Positions 50,129 through 56,110 of a stretch of 56,110 bases of DNA are shown piece by piece (the stretch's first letter is position 1; the number at the start of each line of letters is the position of its first letter). The notes below the pieces were generated by a model. That model searched no databases and was not told where the DNA came from. It saw only the letters and a program-made list of their open reading frames with translations. This DNA is from Clostridia bacterium. Its GTDB lineage: Bacteria > Bacillota > Sulfobacillia > JAJZYS01 > JAJYTV01. The position numbers and the translations under genes were made by a program. The DNA lies in the NCBI GenBank assembly GCA_027420455.1, contig DAIBJA010000002.1, positions 1 to 56,110 on the forward strand, written 5' to 3'.

Positions 50129-51265
50129 TTGTCGCCACGTTTCCTCGCGCTGGGTGCCGCGCTGACCGTGCTCGCCGGGGTTTCGCTCGCGAGTTGCGGC
50201 GCCCCGAACGCCAAAGGCGCAGCAGACTCGCAGCACAAGGTCGCCGTCAAGGCGTCCAAGCATCCCAGCGCCCTAGTACCGTGGCGCGCCAGCGCCGCGA
50301 GCAGCATCCTGCCGGGCGACATCCTGATCGCGGACTCCCACAACAACCGCATGCTGCTCGTCACGCCGCAGAAGAAGATCGTCTGGCAGTTCCCCGGCCC
50401 AGGCCAGCCCACCCCGCTCCTCGACGACGACGACGTCTTCTTCGGGCCCCACTTCGACGAGATCATCACGAACGAAGAGGGCGACAACGTCATCGCCATC
50501 GTCAATTTCAAGACGCGCAAGGTGGTGTGGACCTACGGGCACGCCGGCGTCGCCGGCACAAGCCCGGGCTACCTGAACACCCCCGACGACGCCTTCCTCT
50601 ACGACAAGCCGCAGGGTCAGCTGATCACGGTGGCCGACATCAAGAACCAGCGCATCCTGTTCATCGACCGAAAGACCCACAAGATCGTCAAGCAGTACGG
50701 GGTGACCGGCCTCTACCAGGTCAACCCGCCCACTTCTTACGCCGCCCCGAACGGCGACTTCCCCGCCCCGAACGGCGGCATGCTGATCACGCAGATCGGC
50801 GGCAACGACGCGATCTGGCTCGACAAGAACGGCAAGGTGCTGCGCACCATCCACTTCCCTTCGAACCTCTACTACCCGTCCGACGCGAATTTCACCCCGC
50901 AGGGCAACATCATCTGCGCGTTCTACACGAAGCCCGGCGCCGTCGTGATCATGTCGCCGCAAGGCAAGGTGCTGTGGCGCTACAGTCCCTCGAGTGGCCC
51001 TGGGGCCCTGAACCAGCCCTCCCTGGCCGTACAGCTCAAGAACGGCCTCGTGCTCCTGAACGACGATTACAACGACCGCATCATCGTCATCAACCCGAAA
51101 ACGAACCAGATCGTCTGGCAGTACGGCCACACCGGCGTCCCGGGCAGCGCCCCGGGTTACCTCGACATCCCCGACGGACTCGACATCCTGCCCGCCGGCG
51201 TCGTCCCGGGCGGACGGAACCCGGTCGGCGGTCACCTCTGGAGCTACCCGGGCAACGGCTACTAG
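50129..51265 (+). CDS. Lipoprotein with a beta-propeller-like repeat domain
   Basis: 378-residue exported lipoprotein (lipobox SLASC) with repeated strands such as IVWQFPGPGQ, VVWTYGHAGVAGTSPGYL and IVWQYGHTGVPGSAPGYL and NNRMLLV/NQRILFI/NDRIIVI patterns, as in NHL, PQQ or arylsulfotransferase-like propellers. The first and last repeats are strikingly alike, as needed to close a propeller ring. No catalytic signature is evident. TTG at 50129 follows GGGAGG. It overlaps the convergent HD-GYP gene by four bases. Confidence 0.75.
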   Translation: MSPRFLALGAALTVLAGVSLASCGAPNAKGAADSQHKVAVKASKHPSALVPWRASAASSILPGDILIADSHNNRMLLVTPQKKIVWQFPGPGQPTPLLDDDDVFFGPHFDEIITNEEGDNVIAIVNFKTRKVVWTYGHAGVAGTSPGYLNTPDDAFLYDKPQGQLITVADIKNQRILFIDRKTHKIVKQYGVTGLYQVNPPTSYAAPNGDFPAPNGGMLITQIGGNDAIWLDKNGKVLRTIHFPSNLYYPSDANFTPQGNIICAFYTKPGAVVIMSPQGKVLWRYSPSSGPGALNQPSLAVQLKNGLVLLNDDYNDRIIVINPKTNQIVWQYGHTGVPGSAPGYLDIPDGLDILPAGVVPGGRNPVGGHLWSYPGNGY

Positions 51266-52380
51266 GCGGAGTTTCCGGGCTCCCGCCGATCAGGTCCGGA
51301 ACCACGCGAAGCGATGATCTCGAGCACCTCGAGGCCGGACGACGCGAGGTCCAGCATCTGGGACGCATCGCGCTCGTCCTGCCCGGACAGCACTTCCACC
51401 AGCGGGTGGAGAGGGTCGCCAGGATTCTGCGCGGCCACCTCTGCGAGGCGACCGTCGCTCAGGCGAACGACCTCGCCGTCCGGCAGGAGGTTGACCCGAT
51501 CGAGGACCGCCTTGACTGCCCGTTCGTCGAGGCGCCTGCCCGCCTCGCGGCTGAGGATGGCGAGAACCTCCGCCGCCGGCATGGGTCCGCGGTAGCCGCG
51601 ATCGGCGCGCATCGCGTCGTAGCTGTCGGCCACCGCGACGATGCGGCTGAAGGGATAGATGTCGGGACCGTGGAGGCCGCCCGGGTATCCCGATCCGTCC
51701 AGCCGTTCGTGGTGCTGGAGCAGCACGATCGTCGACGTGTGCCAAAGGTCCGCGGCGCTGCGCACCATCTGCCAGCCCAGCCGCGGATGGGTCTTGATCA
51801 CACCGTACTCCTCGGCGCTCAGCCGACCGGCCTTGTGCAAAAGCCACAGCGGGATGGCCGCCTTGCCGATGTCGTGCAGGCTCGCGCCGATGGCAAGCCT
51901 CGCGAGCTCATCGTCCGAAAGCCCAAGTTCCTGGCCAATGACCACGGCCAGTTCGGCCACCTGGATGCTGTGATGGAAGGTGTACTCGTCCCAGGCGCGC
52001 AGATGCCCCAGGTTGTAGCGGACGTGGCGCAGACCCTGGATCTGCTGGACGATGTCCATGGCGCAGCGCTCGACCCTCGCGGCATGCTCCTCGGTGGCGT
52101 TGCCGGCGAGCGCGGCCTGGGCGAAGTCCGCGGACGCCGCGGCGGCCTCATCGCGCGTGGCCCGGTCGATGGCGCCGCCAGCGACCAGGAGAGGTGTGGA
52201 CGATACCTCGACGCGTTCGATGCCGTGGCGCACCAGCAGACGCTGTAGGCGCGGCGTCAGGAGGGTACCCGCCTTGAGCAGGACCCTTCCGCCCGCGTCC
52301 AGGACGGTGCGGGCGAGATAGGCACCAATAATGTCCTTGGAAGTCGACCGCGTCTCCGTGGCGACCACCTCACCGGGCAC
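51262..52380 (-). CDS. HD-GYP domain protein (probable c-di-GMP phosphodiesterase)
   Basis: 372 residues. An N-terminal region (KAGTLLTPRLQRLLVRHGIERV) like that found before many HD-GYP domains is followed by the HD-GYP domain: metal ligands in HHSIQVAEL and LHDIGK (near residue 165), then HHERLDGSGYPGGL (near 230), and RIVAVADSYDAM. The full GYP signature suggests activity on cyclic di-GMP, so this lineage probably uses that messenger. There is no receiver or transmembrane domain. The GTG start at 52380 is tentative. Confidence 0.9.
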   Translation of the reverse strand: MPGEVVATETRSTSKDIIGAYLARTVLDAGGRVLLKAGTLLTPRLQRLLVRHGIERVEVSSTPLLVAGGAIDRATRDEAAAASADFAQAALAGNATEEHAARVERCAMDIVQQIQGLRHVRYNLGHLRAWDEYTFHHSIQVAELAVVIGQELGLSDDELARLAIGASLHDIGKAAIPLWLLHKAGRLSAEEYGVIKTHPRLGWQMVRSAADLWHTSTIVLLQHHERLDGSGYPGGLHGPDIYPFSRIVAVADSYDAMRADRGYRGPMPAAEVLAILSREAGRRLDERAVKAVLDRVNLLPDGEVVRLSDGRLAEVAAQNPGDPLHPLVEVLSGQDERDASQMLDLASSGLEVLEIIASRGSGPDRREPGNSA

Positions 52381-52452
52381 TCTAGTGCAGCAGATTGTAC
52401 ATGCCCGCCCAGCATCCTCCTAGGACTTGTGCCCGCCATCACCTTTATTTAG

Positions 52453-53736
52453 TTAGTCGGTCGCCTGAGGCTGCGGATTCTCATACCGCCCGAGGACGGT
52501 CGGGAACAGCACGACGTACCCCAGTTGCAGGAGTGCCGCGATCAGGAACGGCCAGAACAGCGCGCCCAGGCCGATCAGATATCCGCCGATCGCAGGTCCG
52601 AGCGCCGCGGGAACGTTCCAGGACACCGCGTTGAGGCTGCTCGCGAGGCCCCTGCGGCGGTCGCGCACGAGCCCCACGCTGAACGCCTGCCGCGCTCCCA
52701 CCGAGCCGCGGTTCACGATGGAGCGGACGACGTAGAGCACCGCCGCCACGGCGAAGCTCGGCGCGAAGGGGATGAGGACGAGCAGCACGACTCCTGCGAG
52801 GCGCGGCAGCACGATCGACCGGATCAGGCCGATGCGTTGCGAGAGGTGTCCCACCGCCAGGGACGATAGGCCCGTGAGAAAGAACGTGAGGCTGTAGACG
52901 GGGCCGATCAACTCCGGCCCCACCCCGAACCGGACGGCGAACCAGTAGGGCAGGAGCGGCGCGACAAGCCCCACGCCGAGCGAATTGACCATGTTGACGA
53001 TCGTCAGGAGCAGGAGGGCGCGGTTCTCGCGCTGCTCCACGGCGGCGGCCGCGGCGGGGTGTTCCCCGGCCTCCGGCTGGACCCGCCGCTCCCGGGCGGG
53101 CTTTTCCTCGTGCAGGCGCCAGATCTGCCAAAGGTTGATCAGGGCCACGACCAGGTTCAGGAGAAAGAGCGGCACGTAGGCCCCGGCGCCGTGCTGCCCC
53201 GGCAGGAGATGCGGCAAGAGGCCGGCGAGCAGCGAGCCGATGCCCATGCCGGCGAACTGGATGCCGGCGTTCAGGCTGAAGACCGTGCCTCGGCGCTCGC
53301 GCGGCACGCGCTGGGCCAGCCACGCCTGCTCCGCCGGGGCGAACGGCCCGGAGCTGCCGTTCGCCCCCCTGCCGAAGCCGAAGAGGGCAGCGGTGGCCAC
53401 CAGCACCCAGGTCGCCGGCAACGCGATCACCGCAAGGGTGCCGAGACTCAGGCCCGTCTCGTAGATGATCAGAAAGAGGCGCCGGCCTACGCGGTCCGAG
53501 ACCACCCCGACCAGCAGGCTGAGGGCGGCTCCGGCGAGCCCCCCGGCCATCAAAAGCAGCCCGACCGCTGCCGCGCTCCAGCCGCGCGCACGCAGATAGA
53601 GCGTGAAGTCCACGGCGAGGGCGCCCTGCGCGATGCTGCGCAGCAGCCTGACAAGGATCAGCTGGCGGGCGACCGGATCGAGTGCCTGCCACGCGGCACG
53701 CGAATAGGGCGATGTCGAGTCCGAGATGTCCTCCAC
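52453..53736 (-). CDS. MFS transporter
   Basis: 427-residue transporter with about 12 predicted helices and a cytosolic central loop (HEEKPARERRVQPEAGEHPA) between the two halves. The loop 2-3 motif GVVSDRVGRR is the MFS signature. No substrate can be predicted. The GTG start at 53736 lacks a well-spaced ribosome binding site. It lies 69 bases after another MFS gene on the same strand; the two are not close paralogues. Confidence 0.87.
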   Translation of the reverse strand: MEDISDSTSPYSRAAWQALDPVARQLILVRLLRSIAQGALAVDFTLYLRARGWSAAAVGLLLMAGGLAGAALSLLVGVVSDRVGRRLFLIIYETGLSLGTLAVIALPATWVLVATAALFGFGRGANGSSGPFAPAEQAWLAQRVPRERRGTVFSLNAGIQFAGMGIGSLLAGLLPHLLPGQHGAGAYVPLFLLNLVVALINLWQIWRLHEEKPARERRVQPEAGEHPAAAAAVEQRENRALLLLTIVNMVNSLGVGLVAPLLPYWFAVRFGVGPELIGPVYSLTFFLTGLSSLAVGHLSQRIGLIRSIVLPRLAGVVLLVLIPFAPSFAVAAVLYVVRSIVNRGSVGARQAFSVGLVRDRRRGLASSLNAVSWNVPAALGPAIGGYLIGLGALFWPFLIAALLQLGYVVLFPTVLGRYENPQPQATD

Positions 53737-53805
53737 CCCCGAGCCTGAGACGCAAGAATTGCGCCCTGCGCCGCGGCTCGCGACGCAAGGCGTCTTTTTA
53801 CCGTA

Positions 53806-55035
53806 TCATTCGTTCTCTACCGGTGCATCGTTCCCTCCCGTAACCGCGACGGCGGCGGCCCTCCTTGCGCCCAGAAGGCGCCCAAGGATCGAACTAGCCA
53901 CGAGCAGCCCGGCCGCCAGCGCTACGAAGATCGCGGTGACGCCCGCCCTTGCCGAGAGTACACCGAGCAGGGGAAACACCAGAAGCTGCAGCCCCATTTG
54001 CAGAGTGTTCACCGCCGACAGCGTCGTGGCGCGCGCCGCAGGCGGCGCACCCGCGACGATCGCCTGTTCGAGCAGCATACTGGCGGCACCGCTCGAACCG
54101 CGCCCGAGCACGACGCCTCCCGTGGCGCAGGAGAGCGCCCAGGATGTGCCCGGCGTCGCGGCGGCGCGAACAACCGCCGCCAGTGGATAACCCCAGATGG
54201 CGATGCGCAGGAGTCTATCGCGCCCACCCCGCCTGAGGCGCCCGGCCCCAAGCGTTGCCAGCCACCCTGCCCCACCCGCCGCCGCGAACACGAGCGAGAC
54301 GGCGAACGGATGGAGCCTCAGGGCGAGAAGCAGCGCCTGGCTGTACTCCGTGCCTACCGACGAGAAGGCCCAGAGCGCCGCCGCCGCGACACCGAGCGTC
54401 CATAGCGGACGATAGGCGGGCAGACCGAGCTCGCGAAGCACCGCGACCGGTCCCTGCGCCGGCAAGCTGCCCCTGGCCGTCGCGCAGGGCCCCACCGGGA
54501 GCGCGACCGCTGCCAGGAGCATGAGGAGGCTGCCGATCGCCTCGGCGATGTAGAGCCACGCGAACGACACGCTAGCGATGACTCCTCCGAGAAGGCCGGA
54601 ACCAAGCGACGCGAGCCGCTGCATCCCCACATAGTCCGCGAAGCGGCGCACCAGCACGGCCTCGTTCTTGCCACCCTCCACGTGCTCCGACAGGCTGCGC
54701 ACGTAGGCAAGGTCCACCCCGGACGGAAGCGTGAGGGCAATGGCGGTCACCAGCGACCCGGCCAGCACGTAGGCCGGGCCGCGCCCGGCGAGCAGGAACA
54801 GCACGGCCGCGAAGAGCTTGACGAGGGCCCCGGCGACGAGCACCGCCCTGCCGCCGAACCGGTCTGCGAACATGCTGCTCGGGACGTCGAGCGCCAGCCT
54901 GCCAGCCTGCATCAGCGCGTACTGGATGCCGATGAAGGCAGGGCCATAGCCCAGGTGCAGGAGATAGACGATCCAAAGGAACTGGTCGAGGTATAGCGAC
55001 GAGAGGAAGCCAAACGCATAGACGCGCGCCCACAC
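53806..55035 (-). CDS. MFS-like transporter
   Basis: 409-residue membrane protein with 10-12 predicted helices. The loop MFADRFGGRAVLV corresponds to the MFS DRxGRR motif. The FLSSLYLDQFLWIVYLLHLG start is typical of a first helix. Substrate unknown. Start GTG at 55035 follows AAAGGA. It forms a probable tandem with the MFS gene at 52453. Confidence 0.83.
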   Translation of the reverse strand: MWARVYAFGFLSSLYLDQFLWIVYLLHLGYGPAFIGIQYALMQAGRLALDVPSSMFADRFGGRAVLVAGALVKLFAAVLFLLAGRGPAYVLAGSLVTAIALTLPSGVDLAYVRSLSEHVEGGKNEAVLVRRFADYVGMQRLASLGSGLLGGVIASVSFAWLYIAEAIGSLLMLLAAVALPVGPCATARGSLPAQGPVAVLRELGLPAYRPLWTLGVAAAALWAFSSVGTEYSQALLLALRLHPFAVSLVFAAAGGAGWLATLGAGRLRRGGRDRLLRIAIWGYPLAAVVRAAATPGTSWALSCATGGVVLGRGSSGAASMLLEQAIVAGAPPAARATTLSAVNTLQMGLQLLVFPLLGVLSARAGVTAIFVALAAGLLVASSILGRLLGARRAAAVAVTGGNDAPVENE

Positions 55036-55177
55036 AGCCCGTCATCCTTTCACGGATACGGGCGGACGCCTTGGAACTCAGGGCGCCCGCAACCCGACTG
55101 GCGAATTGCGGGCTCAGGCCTCGCAGAGCAGCATCGCGTCCACGTCCCGGTGCGATCTTGGCGCCAATTCTAGCAGA

Positions 55178-55205
55178 GGGACCCCCGTCTGTCGACGAGG
55201 GTCCC
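55178..55205 (-). terminator. Hairpin after the secreted protein gene
   Basis: GGGACCC pairs with GGGTCCC, extended inside by CGTC/GACG after one mismatch, loop TGTC. It lies 47 bases after the stop at 55253 and upstream of the MFS genes. Confidence 0.6.
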
Positions 55206-55252
55206 CGGAGCTCAGATTGCAGGAACTGCCTGGGCGTCAGTCTCCTTGTGCG

Positions 55253-55843
55253 TCATCCTGCCCCTGCCCGTCGCCAGGACTCCTTGCCAAGCCACTTGAG
55301 GTGGCCGAAGCCCACGTGATCGTGATGACCGCGATGCGACCATCCGGGCGGAGCCCCGAACCAGGGACCGAGTCCACGGTGGTGGGGTCCATGCGGTCCG
55401 TGCGGTTGCCGTGGTCCCGGCGGCTTAGACGGGCCAGGAGGCCCCGGCGGAAGAGGTGGAGTTGTGGGCGAAGAGGCGGTCGAGGCAGTCACGTCACCCG
55501 AGGACCCGACTTTCACCGATGAGGTACTGGATTGCCCGGTGACTGCTCCTCCCGACGGCGCCTCACCCAGAACCTGGACCCGCATCACGACGCCGTCCGC
55601 CTGGGCCACCTGCACCGCGTACCAGACGCCCCGGCTGGAGCGGAGATCGATGTTCCACACCGCTGCGCCGCCGGCACTTCCCAAAGAGATTTGCTGTACA
55701 GTACTGCCGCTGCCCACCGTGTGTTCCGCGATCGACTCGGCCGCACCTTGGCCGACGCCACCGGCGTGCGCCGTGCCGAGCACGCCAAACATCAGGGCCA
55801 GCGTTGCCCCACCGGCGACCATGTAGCGCAATGTGCGTGACAA
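55253..55843 (-). CDS. Secreted Pro/Gly/His-rich protein
   Basis: About 196 residues. A signal peptide (LRYMVAGGATLALMFGVLGTAHA) leads to a small domain (AAVWNIDLRSSRGVWYAVQV) that resembles a PepSY-type fold, then a low-complexity tail rich in Pro, Gly and His with PHGPHGPHH and SHRGHHDHVGFGH. The tail could bind metal ions, but that is inference. I prefer the TTG at 55843, eight bases after AGGAGG, over the ATG at 55864, which lacks a site. Confidence 0.68.
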   Translation of the reverse strand: MSRTLRYMVAGGATLALMFGVLGTAHAGGVGQGAAESIAEHTVGSGSTVQQISLGSAGGAAVWNIDLRSSRGVWYAVQVAQADGVVMRVQVLGEAPSGGAVTGQSSTSSVKVGSSGDVTASTASSPTTPPLPPGPPGPSKPPGPRQPHGPHGPHHRGLGPWFGAPPGWSHRGHHDHVGFGHLKWLGKESWRRAGAG

Positions 55844-55869
55844 GCGCATCACCTCCTGGTTCATAGCTT

Positions 55870-55890
55870 CGGGCGCATGCGCCCGTTTTT
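55870..55890 (+). terminator. Palindromic hairpin with T5 tract
   Basis: CGGGCGCATGCGCCCG is a perfect 16-base palindrome followed by TTTTT on the plus strand. No plus-strand gene ends here, so it may stop antisense or read-through transcription, or act as an operator for the adjacent minus-strand gene. Confidence 0.5.
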
Positions 55891-55925
55891 GACGCGGCCG
55901 GACCGGCAGCCGCGGAACACGGGCG

Positions 55926-55955
55926 TTGCTGTGGCTGTGCGCGCTGTGATATTCT
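55926..55955 (+). promoter_or_regulatory. Promoter of the tRNA-Tyr/tRNA-Met unit
   Basis: TTGCTG, 18 bases, then TATTCT with an extended -10 TG one base upstream. It lies about 41 bases before tRNA-Tyr. Confidence 0.6.
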
Positions 55956-55996
55956 TTACACTGCTGTTCGATGGTCGGCTTCGTCCATCGCGGCGC

Positions 55997-56081
55997 GGAG
56001 GGGTACCGAAGTGGCTAAACGGGGCGGTCTGTAAAATCGCTGGCTCTGCCTTCGATGGTTCGAATCCATCCCCCTCCACCA
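55997..56081 (+). tRNA. tRNA-Tyr (anticodon GTA)
   Basis: 85 bases with acceptor stem GGAGGGG/CCCCTCC, anticodon loop CTGTAAA (anticodon GTA), a long variable arm as expected for bacterial tRNA-Tyr, T-loop GGTTCGAATCC and an encoded CCA. Confidence 0.96.
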
Positions 56082-56084
56082 GAT

Positions 56085-56110
56085 CGCGGGGTAGAGCAGT
56101 CTGGTAGCTC
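56085..56110 (+). tRNA. Initiator tRNA-Met, 5' part (partial)
   Basis: The last 26 bases read CGCGGGGTAGAGCAGTCTGG and continue TAGCTC, the well-known 5' half of bacterial initiator tRNA, including the C at position 1 that leaves the 1-72 pair unmatched. It is only three bases after tRNA-Tyr. The anticodon is outside the window. Confidence 0.85.

Overview
The window reads as a chromosomal segment of a high-GC (roughly two-thirds GC) bacterium, most likely a deep-branching member of the Bacillota (Firmicutes). The clues are a small L7Ae-like K-turn protein between rpoC and rpsL, a LytR-CpsA-Psr protein, a DUF402 protein, MurE with the DNPR signature expected for meso-diaminopimelate, and AGGAGG-type ribosome binding sites with many TTG and GTG starts. 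The lineage is inferred from gene content only. TGA is an ordinary stop elsewhere in the window.

Layout. Positions 1-22713, all minus strand, hold the translation/transcription block. Read in the direction of transcription it is tuf, tRNA-Trp, rpmG, secE, nusG, rplK, rplA, rplJ, rplL, then rpoB, rpoC, L7Ae-like, rpsL, rpsG and fusA (cut by the window edge). The usual rplL-rpoB junction is split by about 9.4 kb of unrelated genes: a RelE/RHH toxin-antitoxin pair, an archaeal-type (DUF120) riboflavin kinase homologue, a serine hydrolase, RidA, a phosphotransferase, two paralogous ECF sigma/membrane anti-sigma modules, an alkyltransferase, CsaA and DUF402. rpoB has its own promoter after this insert, and rplL is followed by a strong hairpin. 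A third ECF sigma factor with a two-helix membrane partner lies just upstream of tuf.

Positions 23.8-40.2 kb hold envelope and housekeeping genes: a DUF4097-like protein and a membrane protein, an MFS exporter, two paralogous cupredoxin-like lipoproteins, a tightly overlapping mutY / MazG-like / acyl-CoA synthetase operon, a LytR-CpsA-Psr ligase coupled to a D-Ala-D-Ala carboxypeptidase, an alpha/beta hydrolase, a small relic resembling IS200/IS605 ends, an AarF/UbiB kinase, an SLH-domain protein and an MscS channel.

The most notable locus is 40283-40519. It is a 78-residue glutaredoxin-like gene whose redox motif reads UGA-Pro-His-Cys, with an intact frame on both sides, a good ribosome binding site and promoter, and hairpin potential just after the UGA. 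I read it as an unannotated selenoprotein. It is followed by groES and a canonical terminator.

Positions 40.9-56.1 kb carry murE, thiE, a PLP aminotransferase, a lipoprotein, a three-gene B12-dependent acyl-CoA mutase cluster (large subunit, small cobalamin subunit, PaaK-type CoA ligase), a second D-Ala-D-Ala carboxypeptidase, a beta-propeller-like lipoprotein, an HD-GYP phosphodiesterase, two MFS transporters, a secreted Pro/His/Gly-rich protein, tRNA-Tyr and the 5' part of an initiator tRNA-Met. The mutase has unusual residues at the positions that set substrate specificity and catalysis in its family, so its substrate cannot be assigned.
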